Assembly (NCBI RefSeq): GCF_004027225.2
Contig: NC_044277.2
Location: forward strand, 94,438,283-94,502,282
Direction: 5' to 3'
Origin: Strigops habroptila
Lineage: Eukaryota; Chordata; Aves; Psittaciformes; Psittacidae
Length of the DNA stretch: 64,000 nt
Shown piece after piece: positions 37,301 through 48,700 of the stretch (the stretch's first letter is position 1; each line of letters opens with the position of its first letter). Below the pieces are notes generated by a model. That model ran no database searches, was not told the origin of the DNA, and saw nothing but the letters and a program-made list of their open reading frames with translations. Both the position numbers and the translations under genes were made by a program.

Positions 37301-40300
37301 CAGAAACTCAGTATTCCAGAAGTGGGACACGGTTGGCATTACTAGTGTATCTGCTGGAGCAGTATCAGGAGGGCTCTGAATTGAGGGCTGCTCCTGAGCC
37401 AGCAGCTGGTCTTTGTCCTGGTTTTGCTCACAGCCTTCCTCTGGACTTAATACAAGCTGCTGGGAAATCTTTTCTTGCCTCATGGTAGACAATGTATAGG
37501 GAACATCTAGGAAAGATACAAGGTAACCTTAAACACTCATGTCAGGAGAAGCCTGAAGTCATCCTTTGTTTCAGACACCATTGCACAAGGGTAGGAGAGG
37601 TAGTGGTGGGAGGTTGTGCCGTGCTACAGGGTGCAGTGAGGTGATCTGTGTACAATGCACACCAGGAAACTCTAGCCATGGCAGCACATTTGCAGGCAGG
37701 CAGTGTGTGGACAGCTCTTCTGGCTCCACGATTGATGCAGGTGGTAAGTGGTGGTTGCTGAACTCAAGAAGTCTGAGAAGGTGTGGAGAAACCCAGTGAG
37801 GCATATGGGTGCCATCAGAGATCATTTGTAGCCAGAACGGTGAGCTGAACCCAGAAGGAGAAGATGATGTAGGCAGTGTATCTTTGTGCGAAGGCATGGC
37901 AGACTGTTGAAGACTCATGAGACAGATAGAGACTAGTTAATGAAAGCAAATCAGGTGGCAGTTATTTTCAAGTCCGTATGCCTGTTGTTGCCCTTTGTAT
38001 ATCCACAGAGAGGCCAATGTAAAGATAGTCATCAAGTAAGACCTTGAGCTGAATCTGTAATACAGCAGATAGTGCTCTAAGGCTTTTAAGTCTGCAACTC
38101 CTCTCATCTGCATGCAGTAAAAACCTCAAGGTCCGAAGGGCTCTAAAATCAGCCTAGCTAACTCAGAGTTTCTGCCCTGTAAGACAGAAACTAGGGGCTC
38201 TGTTAGAGCTCCTCAGGGAGCTTATGCGTGTTGATTCTTAAGATATGTCACTTATTTTCTTGGAAAACCATTTCAGAGAGGTTCCTTTAACAGTCAGAAA
38301 TGCGAGGAGATTCTTTAAAAACTTCAGTCTCTCTGCAGAAGTGAGGTTATACTACAAAGGACAAAAATATGAAGAGTCTTCCTGGGTTTGCTTCTAGTTT
38401 CCGAGCTCTTGTGGATCTCAGGTGCCCCAGCTTTCATCTACACAGCAATCCAGTACACCACCAGAAACATACATAGCTGTTCCAGAGGAGGCTGCTGCAC
38501 CAGCAGTTGGACCATGAAATAAGATTAAAGTCTCTCAGACAGACTTCATTTAGGAAAGCAGCATCTTCTGTTTGATGCTCATTCTTCATCTGTTTCATGC
38601 TCCAGAACATGCAGTAATCACTGTGTATAACTGAAACACCTTACAACTAAACTATTATAATGTACCTCTAAAACATCTCTCTCGCTGTAATTGTTTGTGT
38701 GTTGACTTGTGGTGGTTTCTTTTATTCTTGGAGTTTTTGACTACACTGTTACCAGCTTCCACCACTTGAGGGCACCAGGAAATTAAGCATATCCTTTCAA
38801 AACTGTCAGCACTTTATAGCAAAATATATAATAAACATATAAACACGGTAATATAAACTTTATAAAGAATATAAAATCAACATGACTTCATAACTTTTTA
38901 ATATCTGAACAAGAAAGATTTGTGGTGTTGTGCATGTCTTGAGCTCATCAAATGCTAACTGCTTTACGTAAAAAAATCAACTGCCTATGCTGATCAGCTG
39001 ATAGATATAAAAATATGCCTTTTATTTGAAGCTCTTGGTATTGATGGAAGTTCCTCACTGAAAATATTGGATTTTGAGATCTAGTGTCTAACAGCACTCT
39101 TGTTGTCTGTTCCCTACAACTCTTACGTGCCTTGTCTTAACACATCAGTAATACACTGTATTGTATATACATGTTGCTTACAGTGAGGAGAGTATATCTG
39201 GGATTGACCATGCAGAGGAAATGGAGCTGCTGCTGGAGAGCTATTACAGACAAGCAGAAGATCTTGCAAATGAAGCTCGTGAACTCAGGCTGTTGATTGA
39301 TGACTCAGAAAGCATAATCTTTATCAACCTAGACAGGTTAGCTACCCTATCTTCTGGACTGCCAACAGCCGGGCAGAATTTAACGCTGCCTAGTCTTTCC
39401 CAAATCTGCCTACAGGGACAGCTGGGGGGGTCTTCATGGGGGTTTGAATGCACTTGCAGTCACAGCACAAGAATCTGCATTGCACTTTTCTTGCAAGTGA
39501 ACTGGATAAAGCAAAGCAACAAGACACCCTAATTAGTATGTATAAAAAGCTCCCTAGCTAGGTATGCGTCAGTTTTCCTTACCAGAAGAAACCAAGCTTG
39601 TCCTAGGTCCTTCTGAGGAGCTATACACTAAAGGAAATCCCTGCAAATTTAGGGGCAAAATAAAATTCTACTCAGGAAAGTTTACTTTTAATTCAGAAAA
39701 CCTAAATTACTTAAGTCTGGCTGGGTAACACAAGTTGCATTATCACTCTGTGGGATGATACAATAACTTTGGAGTATTTTCTCTCACTCTGTGTGCTGCA
39801 GTTTTCACTACTAGGCAGCTTTCTTACTGAAAAATAATTATAGCTTGAATTTGTAAGCACCTGCCATTCTGTCTTTGAGGTTAGCATTTAGTACTCTTTC
39901 TCCTCCTTACTGGGGAGCTACCTGTATAAAGCAATTGGTGGCTGCTGCATCAGGAAACCACAGAAATCCATTTGGGGAAGACTTGAACATTGAATTCTCC
40001 AAAACAGGCTCAAGTTTATAGTCTGCAGCATTTACTGACTCTACTTCTTTGTAGGTGTATCCATTTGCAAGGCACCAGTAAATTTTTATTTCTTGTGAAT
40101 ATGTACATATAAATTCCAGCCAGTTAATGGTGAGAAAACATGAATTTCTGTGAAAATTTACTGTTACTCTGTGTATATACACCTTTAAGAAGTGAGCGAA
40201 GCTGACTCTTTATACTGTAGTTTCATAAGCTTTCTCACTGGGTTGTCTAATTGCAGCATGATTTCCTCTCACTGTTTGGTTTTAGTGCATACTGTATGGA

Positions 40301-42524
40301 ATGTGAGAATTTGGGCAGCAAATCAGTTCTTTGGGTTCCCCTTACAGATGTTTCTCCCTTCTTTAGCCACCGTAATGTGATGATGAGACTGAATTTGCAG
40401 CTGACTATGGGGACTTTTTCTCTCTCTCTCTTTGGACTCATAGGAGTTGCATTTGGTATGAACTTGGAGTCATCTCTTGAAGAGGTAAGGAACAACTATT
40501 GCTTTTATCAGTGACATAGTACATGGACCCTACTTTTAGCGTGTATTTTATGTTCAGTATAACTTAATTCTTTCTACAGGTAAAGGTTTTATATTAGTGT
40601 GTGAATATAATTTATTCCAGTGATTCATGTGTTCATGCTGTCACATTTCTTTTAGGCAAATTATTGTATGACTAACTGCACAGTTTAGCAGCCTTTTTTC
40701 TGTGTCATGTCTGTGGAAAAGAAACAGGAAGACAAATTTGTGGTTGTATAAGGACTGGCTATAAAGCAGTATTAAGGTTTCTGTAATGATCATCTATTTT
40801 TCTGAAAAGACGAGCTTTGTTTTCCAGATACAAGGGTGTCTGTCAAGCAGCCAGGGCCTTTCCAGCACACCAGAGGAAATACTCTGCTGTCAATTACACG
40901 TTTACACCTGGGAGGGGTACAAGTTTACAATTGCACATGCTATCTTTAAAACAAACAAGCAAAACTAAACAAAGCAAAGACTCTTTCTTTTCAAATCCAT
41001 TAAATAGAAGGGTTAAATTTTCAAACTTCCTGATGAAGGAAGGAAAAACTGCATGAGACGGTAGCAGAATGTATGAGGGTGATTCTTAAGTAAAATGCTT
41101 TGCTATGAAACAGCCCTTTTCCCAAGGTAGGGCTTGGCTATTGGTAGAGTTTACCACTTCCTCCCATGAAGGAGGAGAACTCTGGTGGAGAGTGTGAGAT
41201 TATCTCTGGATAATCCCTTTTCTGAAGAGAGAGTGTTATGACTAATGGGAATGTTCTGTTGGTAGGACCCCAGGATGTTTTGGCTGGTGACAGGGATTAT
41301 GTTTCTGGGAAGCGGTCTGATATGGCGACGCTTGCTTTCCTTCCTTGGGCGGCACCTAGAACCTCCACTACCTCCTCAAGTACGTATGGCTGGCTGGGTT
41401 TCTGCACGTACAGTCCATTTCTAAAGCAGGAAATAAGCCATTTTAGAGGGCTGGGCCGCAGAGCAGGGGGAATTCAGCTCAGTGTCTGCTCCTAGGCAAA
41501 GGAGGAGGTTCTCTCTAGCTGGGTTGAATGAGGTGGGAAGCCCCAGCACTGGCAAAGATACACCTGAGCAGTAAGATACTGCTCACTGTTGGCAGAAGCA
41601 AAGCTGTAGGCTGTTCCTTGAGACACGCTGTATTTACTTTAACCTGGCAGCCCAAGGGAAGCTGAGGCTAATGGTAGAAACAGCCCTAATTTGCCTGCTC
41701 AGCTAACTCTGGATCTGTAGCACCTGTCTCGTAAAAAGAAAGCAGGTAAAAGGACAATGAGGACTAGCTGTAACAACTCCCCAGAGAATGATGCCATGGT
41801 TGTGGTGTCCTGACTCCCAATCCAAAGTTTGTAATAGCTCATCACATGCACACCAGGTGTCTTTGCCATTGATGCTGATGGCATTTTTAGAGCCCCATTG
41901 TACCAAGCTGTATGAAGATTTCCAAGGAGACCATCTCAGATTAGCAAGATTTTGCATGGGTTATTTTCCTTGTTGGCTAGCATTTCCTCCCAAGGCTTTT
42001 GGGACTGTATTGTCCACCTCTATTCTGCACTAATACTTGTAACAGGGAAGTACCAGTGGATTCAAGTGTTAAATTGCTACAAGTGACAAAAGAAAGGGAG
42101 TCACAGATATACTCCTCTTCCCTCCCTCCCCTCCCTTGTCACTAAGGCAGATAGAAGGAGTGTGTTGTGGATTGCTGACTATGGCTACAACCAACAGGAT
42201 TATGCTCAAGTGTTGCTCAGAACCAACTCCAGCACATACTAACTCTGGATTGGAGAAATACACTGAAAGGGATTAGGGAGGGGGAAGCCAGAGAGAGTGT
42301 TCTAAAAATTAAGAAGAATCAGGGTTCGGGTCTCTGTGAAGATTTATTTCCTTCTGCTGCATATAGAGCAGCTTCTCATGTAATCACAGGCTGTTTTGTA
42401 CTATCTTGCCTAGGTTCCTGCAGTTTTGAAAAAATCCCAACCAGCAGCTGGAAGAGTGGACATAAAGAACAACCTTAAACCAGAAACATTTGGGCTGAAC
42501 AGAAGCACATTAACAAACCAATAG
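31107..42524 (+). CDS. MRS2: MRS2, mitochondrial inner-membrane magnesium channel (complete, 11 exons)
   Basis: Eleven exons sum to 1353 bp, giving 450 aa (human 443): 31107-31317, 31677-31750, 33545-33581, 34175-34287, 34734-34907, 35573-35703, 36387-36503, 39184-39336, 40367-40484, 41266-41379, 42414-42524. All junctions keep phase. The N-terminus is rich in Arg/Ala/Cys with almost no acidic residues, fitting a matrix-targeting peptide. The middle is the helical matrix domain (ELGLQARDLRFQH, ILDEEELIEELC). Two membrane helices follow (about 350-366 and 380-397), with the family's GMN motif at 367-369 closing helix 1 and an acidic ESSLEED loop next. The C-terminus is a basic matrix tail ending LTNQ. 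MRS2 is a CorA-family channel that carries Mg2+ into mitochondria as an oligomer. ATG 31107 was chosen because it is the first ATG in the CpG-rich 5' region and reads straight into exon 2. Its start context is weak. Confidence 0.96.
31677..31750 (+). CDS. MRS2: MRS2 coding exon 2
   Basis: 74 bp, acceptor TTCTTCAG and donor GTAAGT. It encodes KLYQHVPTEPSQATLASVAP then VFAV; human has SQATLASVAPVFTV. Confidence 0.95.
31937..32240 (+). mobile_element. CR1 LINE 3'-end fragment in MRS2 intron 2
   Basis: It carries GGTGGTGAGGTACTGGAATG, GTGTTCAAGGCCAGGTTGGG and a terminal CATTCTGTGATTCTGT. It is in the same orientation as MRS2. Confidence 0.93.
32985..33285 (+). mobile_element. Older CR1-like fragment in MRS2 intron 2
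   Basis: It has the CR1 landmarks (GGACATGAGAGAGCATTTCT, AAGCACTGGAACAGGCTTTC, TAGGTCCCTTCTGACTGAAA) but is more diverged than the neighbouring copy and lacks the clean octamer end. It may belong to an older subfamily. Confidence 0.8.
33545..33581 (+). CDS. MRS2: MRS2 coding exon 3
   Basis: 37 bp, acceptor CCTGTAG and donor GTGAGT. It encodes MKLDKEGNTTYF, aligned with human TKFDKQGNVTSF. It ends in phase 1. Confidence 0.93.
34175..34287 (+). CDS. MRS2: MRS2 coding exon 4
   Basis: 113 bp, acceptor ATGCTAG and donor GAG|GTAATG. It encodes EKKKTELYQELGLQARDLRF and QHLMSIATRNNRIIMRME, the most conserved part of the N-terminal matrix domain. Confidence 0.96.
34734..34907 (+). CDS. MRS2: MRS2 coding exon 5
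   Basis: 174 bp, acceptor TTTTTCAG and donor GTGAGC. It encodes FLKAVITPEFLLILDYRNLN, LEHWLFKELASQLAGEGQ and PFEFRAIEAILQYR. In phase 0 at both ends. Confidence 0.96.
35573..35703 (+). CDS. MRS2: MRS2 coding exon 6
   Basis: 131 bp, acceptor TTACCTAG and donor GAG|GTAAAT. It encodes ISRLQGRLNTLQPQILETLE, ALVDPKLLSVDRSK and LHILLQNGK, helical core of the matrix domain. Confidence 0.95.
36387..36503 (+). CDS. MRS2: MRS2 coding exon 7
   Basis: 117 bp, acceptor TTTCTTCAG and donor GTATGT. It encodes LSELETDLKVFKETILEILD then EEELIEELCLSKWTDPQV, matching human almost residue for residue. Confidence 0.95.
39184..39336 (+). CDS. MRS2: MRS2 coding exon 8
   Basis: 153 bp, acceptor GCTTACAG and a slightly unusual donor GTTAGC. 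It encodes SGIDHAEEMELLLESYYRQA, then EDLANEARELRLLIDDSES and IIFINLD, the long stalk helix leading to the pore. Confidence 0.95.
40367..40484 (+). CDS. MRS2: MRS2 coding exon 9 (membrane helix 1 and GMN motif)
   Basis: 118 bp, acceptor TTCTTTAG and donor GTAAGG. It encodes HRNVMMRLNLQLTMGTFSL, then SLFGLIGVAFGMN and LESSLEE. GMN is the magnesium selectivity signature of the CorA/Mrs2 family. Confidence 0.97.
41266..41379 (+). CDS. MRS2: MRS2 coding exon 10 (membrane helix 2)
   Basis: 114 bp, acceptor TTGGTAG and donor GTACGT. It encodes DPRMFWLVTGIMFLGSGLIW then RRLLSFLGRHLEPPLPPQ; human has IFWLITGIMFMGSGLIWRR. Confidence 0.95.
42414..42524 (+). CDS. MRS2: MRS2 coding exon 11 (C-terminal tail and stop)
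   Basis: 111 bp, acceptor TTGCCTAG, stop TAG at 42522-42524. It encodes a basic tail ending LNRSTLTNQ; human ends GRSILTNR. The tail is less conserved than the rest. Confidence 0.92.
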   Translation, partial: VPAVLKKSQPAAGRVDIKNNLKPETFGLNRSTLTNQ

Positions 42525-45500
42525 AACAGCAGGAATGAAGAGACTTTTGTTGTTACAGGGTGGACTCTGGACACTTCCATTTGTTCTTCCTTACTGAAAA
42601 CTGCAAGAATTTCTAAACTTGCTAATTTAATATATTATTTTATGCCAAAAAGTATGGTCAGATTTTAATGCTTATACACAAAAGGAGAAAAACAGGGAAA
42701 AGAGAGATATGCTTTCACAGTAGTCTCACCTCACACCCCATGTATGTTCCATTAGTTTTCTGTATCACATACATTTATTTATTTTGGGGGCATTTCTGTC
42801 AAATACTTCTTCGTGTAATGGCCTTTCTTAAAGAGAACAGTATTTTCAGCTTAAGGGATGACAGCAGCCAGCATTCATTAATAATTCTGGTTCTGAGCTG
42901 CAGATTTACGAATCTGACTTCCAATGTCAAAGAAAAAAACACTCCAAAAATGGCCTTTTAATGTTTTTTTTTAAGGCCCTGTTTAATTGCAGAGAACAGA
43001 TTTTCCAAAGCAGAAAGCATACCTGCATCTCTCCTGAAGCATCCTCTGTAAATTGGCAGTAACCAGAAACAATGTTTTCCCTTATTTCAAGTGAGCAATA
43101 GCAAGCTTTGAAATGTAGCTACTTACCTTGGGTATTCCTTAACAATTAATTCAGCTCTGAAAGGTACGCAGTTTTACTAACAGGAAAAGCGACCTGTTGG
43201 TAACACACCCTGGTGCTTGTTCTCTGATACTGTGTCTGCGTGCATTGATACAGCTGCAGTGTAACAGCTTCTCATGCTGGTAAAAAGCACCAGACCAGTT
43301 GTTGGTTTCTCGTAAGCTGGGTTCTGTTTTCTCTTTTCTCTCCAAGAAGATAAGGCAAAGCATGGACTAGCCTGCACCACAGTAAGAAGCCTGGTGTCTG
43401 GTGGTGGACTGAAGTAAGGAGTAAAAGTCTTATGCCCACTACTTGTGTTTTTTCTTAGCACTTACCTCTGAACTCTGAGGGTGTAATTCTCTGCTGGTTT
43501 CTCTCAGTCTGCAGAGGGAGCATGAAATCCTTCTAAAACAGGTCACAAACTGTCTGAGTTTTTTAACCTCTCTATAACTTACAGTGAGCAGCTCCTTAAG
43601 TGCCACCAGATAAATCACTGTACTGGCAGGAGTTGAAAAAACAGTAACTGTAGCTGTGAACATTTTCACTCAGGACTAACAAGTCAAAATGGGAATAAAA
43701 AGGTACATAAATTAAAATTGTACAGGCCTGTGATCCTAGTTTGGTTAAAATCAGTTGTATGCAATTATTTTCAAACAGTTGTTCTTGGTCTGTATGCGAC
43801 TTCAACTACAAATATAAAAAGGCACAAGAAGGTGAGAAAACTAAGGGGGTTTGTAATGGTTTTGAGATTTTTAGCTGGGGTTTTTTTTTCAGCCTTTTTG
43901 CTAAGCAGGTAGGGATATAAGAAGCCTCTAACTGAGCAATCCAGTGGAAGAAACAATGGCTCACATACCTTGGTTGATAAACCCCAGGAAAGCTGAGTGT
44001 GTGAAGGGATATGGATGCTGATGTTTTCAACCAAGCTGTAGTTATGTTAGGCCAGTACTGAAATGTGTTGGTGCAGCTGTTTGAGAAGCTTTCATCTAAG
44101 CTTTACAGGCTTCTGCGCAGAGAGGCTTCTGTGAACTGTATTGACTCCTTTTCCTGTACCTAACTGACTTAAAGCACAATAAAAGCAGTGAGAGAAGGAC
44201 ATATCTTTTACAAGACTGCCTTTCTCTCTGCAGACATACACAAATGTGTAATGGTTTTCTGACAATTCAAGAAATCAAAATGCATTCACATGCAATAAAG
44301 TTACTCTGAGATCACACATAGAAAAAACCAAAACCAGTGGAAGCTGTATGTTCAGAATGGAATTTCTACAGAACATACTGGTTTTGCCAATTTTCATTTT
44401 AAAAGTCTATGTATTTCCCCCCTAAAATACACTGCTTGTGCAGAGATTTGTGGGTACTCTGCTCTCACTTCCATCCAGTTACTACTTTCATAAAGTTCGC
44501 ATTTAAATTTTTTATAAAGTGTTCTGCTATTTGGGCAAAGAAAGCCTCCAAATAGATGTTGGAACACAATATACATCAAGCTACATCAAGCTGTTCATCT
44601 TGCCTCTTTTTTTCCCCTTAACCAACCTCTCTGAGAGAGACAATTCCTAAGAGGGTAAGTTGAAGTGTGTCGTCTTGGAGCATAGCCTTTAGAATTCTGT
44701 GCTATTCACTGACTTTCCATTGCTTTACGTTTGTGAAGGAGGCAAGAGAGAGAAAATGTATGCATCAGCAGACCAGTGCTGGTAATAATAACATAACATC
44801 TTGCTGCTCAAGTCGTTTAATAGATAATTGATGCACACTCTGTAAAACCTGCATCATACAAAATTAGTGTTAATTACTTGAAGACAGTACTGTTACCAAT
44901 AAAGCTGTTAACAATTCTAAGTTACCCTGGTCATGGTATTTTACATAAAAACACGAAGGGTGGTAGAGCAGTCTCAGCCACCAGTGTGAAAGCAAAAGCA
45001 TTTCCTAAAACTTGGTCAGTCTTGCTTGTAGTTTTCTCCCTGGGAGATGCCAGCTGTTCCACACCCTGGATGCAGACCTCAAGATGTGCTACTGCTTGGC
45101 ACCCAGCTTTCTGTCTGGCTTAGAGCTGCCCTTCCTCCATGCTTAGTATTTTGAAAACAACTTTTTGACATCTTAGAATCCCTGTCTGTATCAGTATACA
45201 AGGAACTGAATATTACATGCTATTCTTTCCTGGGTTTGTCAAGAAAATACTCAAATCTGACCAGTAAAGAATGTGACCACTGAATATTCCTTATACAGCT
45301 AAATATTACTACCAAAAATCTAGCTGCCTGCTTATTTTAGCCTCTAGAAGGTTTTTGGTCCAGTTTGCTTGTTCTAGGTTAAGTGATGCTACTGCTCACA
45401 AAAGAATTTGTGCTTTTACATGACTGATAAAGCTTTGTTTGGTTTGTAAGTCAAACCCCCATTAATGCTCATGTTCCCCTTCACTTAAAACCAGTGCCCA

Positions 45501-45647
45501 TTCTTGCCTCCCTTTAAACTATCTAGGACCCTATCTGGCTCTCTGGGACATTTGGTTTGTGTTGGTTAAGGAAAGTATCGCACATACTACAGAGATTCTT
45601 CACTAAAAGACCAGCTGTGCCATGGTCTTAAAGGCTACCATGAACTT
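42525..45647. other. Tail-to-tail region between MRS2 and GPLD1 (3' UTRs and spacer)
   Basis: The region should contain both 3' UTRs. Plus-strand AATAAA hexamers at 43694, 44178, 44294 and 44898 are candidate MRS2 polyadenylation signals. On the minus strand an ATTAAA (complement of 44815-44820) is a candidate for GPLD1. Which are used cannot be told from sequence. No other gene was seen. Confidence 0.6.
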
Positions 45648-45725
45648 TCAGAGCGAGTAGATAAAAAGCCTTCCACCAAGTCGTGCTTTCGCTGAACTTC
45701 TCTCTGCTGCCACCACCACTTCTTT
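45648..45725 (-). CDS. GPLD1: GPLD1 last exon and stop
   Basis: 78 bp, acceptor ATCTCTTCAG, stop TGA at 45648-45650. It encodes [20 protein letters not shown] then FIYSL; human ends ..GALHVYSLGSD. Confidence 0.95.
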   Translation of the reverse strand, partial: KEVVVAAERSSAKARLGGRLFIYSL

Positions 45726-48700
45726 CTGAAGAGATACAGAACAAGGGTTAGCAAAATGCAACTGCAGGTATATGGTTGCCTTATGGAAACCAGATTTTGT
45801 CCATATCATTAGTGTCATACAGAAATGTGATGAGAAGAAATGCGAGCACAACCCACCTCATCAGAATAGTGGTTAATAAAATGATCTGGCAAACAGACTA
45901 TTTCATTTGGGTAACTGGAAGAAGCTACAACCAGTCAAATACATCTCTTGCCAATATAAACTGTTTCTCAGGATTAGGATCAATACAGATGAAGCTCGAG
46001 TGTGGAGTGGATTGGTGACATAGCAAAAGAACACAACTGCTTGGAGAATGACCTCATTTGAGCTCAGACAGAAGCTATTGGTGATGCCTGTGTTTCAGGT
46101 GTTGGATTATGCATCCTAACCTAGTTTAGAAGCATTTACATCCTGAGGTGGTTTCTCCATTGCATGTTTTAACAGCAAGAAGTCAGACACCAGTTGTTGA
46201 AGGCCAGTCACACACCTCCTCAGCCTGGTCCTGACGCTTTCTCAGTAATCACGGAAAACCTCAGTTCTCACACTGAGAGGTTCTCCCTACCCAGAGAATA
46301 AGGAGTAAAGCCAATTGGCACCTACGCTTGATTTCCCATGCAAACTGTCAGCGAACTCTTAAGTAATTCAGATTTCAGGCCATTTTAAAGTGATCTCTTT
46401 CAGTTCAGGTGTCAGGTGCCAGAATTCTGGCAACTCCATAGTTCATCCATCTGTAAAATGGTTTTAATTATGAGTGCAGGGAGTCACTCAAAACTTAATT
46501 CTACAGCCCTTAAGACTTCTGCAAATGGGTAAGATACATATGTGAGGTGTTGGCTAGTATATGCAAGTTGAGGTAGAAAGATGATACGAAGCAAGCGACA
46601 ACAGTAGTTTTTCTCACCTTTCTTTCAGATTTCACAGTGATAACAGAACTCCCAAATCTTGACAGTTCCTGTAAAATAACATTGCTTGTTACGGTGCTGT
46701 TGTTTGGTTGTTTGGGTTTTTTTAATGTGACTTTTTTGTTTCTCTCAGTAGTTTATGATGTTCTGGCCACTTACCTCAGGAGAAATCAGGACATACTGTG
46801 CCTGAAGAAGGAAAAAAAAGAGAAAATAAAAAGTCAGTGGAGAAGAACCAGGCTAGGAGAGTAGAAGACCAGTGCGATAACCTTGGCTCCTAAACAGCAA
46901 AGTAATTCGAGAACAAACAGGAGGAGCCGAGTCATAGGTTGAGAAACATAAATACATGTTCTGTTTTCTGGAACCAAGTCAGAATGCACTAGATACTTGT
47001 ACTGGATGTAATGACTCAGCTGTCATTATGACTTTCTGCCTTGATTCCACTTTCATGTTTTCTTACCCAGTCCTCAGGACAGGGAGATACCAGTGATTTG
47101 CAGTGGCGTGTCACATTCCCTGAGGATGCCTGCTTTCCGTTGTAAATGTAAACACGGCCTGCTGCCCCACCAAACAGTATCGTGGTGATAGCGTTAGTTC
47201 GCAGTGGGGATGTCACGATCATTTCATCTGCAAACATTACAAGGATGACATAACACATCAGAAGCGCAATAATGCTAAACCAAAACAGAAGAGTTGGCAT
47301 TTACGTATCTCCAGATACCACAATTCCTATTAATGATGACAGTTAAAATGTTCCACTTTCTGACTGAGTTGCTTGGGATTTTAGAGATGCCTCCCCACAA
47401 GGCACAATGAAATACTGGTACGAGTCAATCGAGGAAGCAGACTGTGTTCAGCATTTGTATGAATATGCAGGTGACCAGTCTTACTATTGCCAAAAGTAAA
47501 ACATTTCACCTCTGATATAGATTTATCAGGCTTTACCTAGTCCATCATTATCCAGGTCACTTAAGTGTATATCTCCTCCAAAGCGAGAAAATCTTCTGTC
47601 CCCACTGAATGCGCTGAGCAAAGAAGGCTTGGTGCTGTTTGTCAGATCATATACCAAAACCAGCCCAGCTTGGAGCAGCACTGACGATATAAAGGAAATC
47701 CTAGACAGGCTATCTGGGAAAAAGAAGTAACAGAAGTTGAGCATCAGACATAGGAACTCAGGTTTAATACTTGCAATACACTGACAGCAGATAATACTGG
47801 CATTACATAACATGTAATCTACATTACATGTATATAATCTATATTCTATAATTACAGGTAATACTGGCATTACATAACATATATATGGCACATGTATGCC
47901 ATATGGCACACATACATAACACTTATATAATCTGTAAAATGAGACCAAACATTATATGGCATTAATACTAACTAGCATAGAAACAATCTCTTAACAATAG
48001 TACCAGGGGAAAAAATGCGCTCAAGTTAAAGATAGTTTTACATTTTGACTTTCCTAATAGTGTGTTGTTTTAATTCCAAAAAATAGGCAGTCTACTAGCA
48101 AATCACTGATATATAAAGAATGCAAGGTGGAAATGCTGCTAAGATAATTTTAAGAGCTAATTTTAAGGAAGGAAAAAACCAACACTGAAGTTGATGCATA
48201 GTACAGAAGACTCTACACGCAAGGCACTCGTAAGTGATTACAGTCGGTTTTTGTTGTTTTTAAATTATGGAGCAATTTAAACTTTTATGGACTAAACTTT
48301 TATGGAGTTAACTTTTAACTTTTTATCTGTTTTCTGGTCATACAGAAAGAAACATCCCAAACAGAAATGGTTTCCAATTTTCAGGACATACCTGCAGTAG
48401 GTGCACCCACCACCAAAACTGTCCTTGTGATCCCAGCCATAGACATCACACCACTGGCCAGGGACAAACCCATTCTGCCCATCGCCTGTCAGATTTTTAA
48501 CACACCTATGTCATTCCTTCAAAATAACACTTTACTTCAAATTATTCATAATGTCCCACAGTACAGAAGGAGCCCTACCTTGTCTCCAGTTACTGCAAAC
48601 CAGAGCTTTGTGCTTGGTGGGTTATACCCATACACCTTCCCAACACTCTGTCTGACATCCGATGAGAAGGGATTGCAGCTTGAATTACAATGCAAAATAC

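Larger units (their letters stand above)
31318..42413. other. MRS2 introns
   Basis: The ten introns range from 359 bp to 2.7 kb: 31318-31676, 31751-33544, 33582-34174, 34288-34733, 34908-35572, 35704-36386, 36504-39183, 39337-40366, 40485-41265 and 41380-42413. Only the second carries recognised repeats (two CR1 fragments). I see no nested gene in any of them. Confidence 0.8.
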
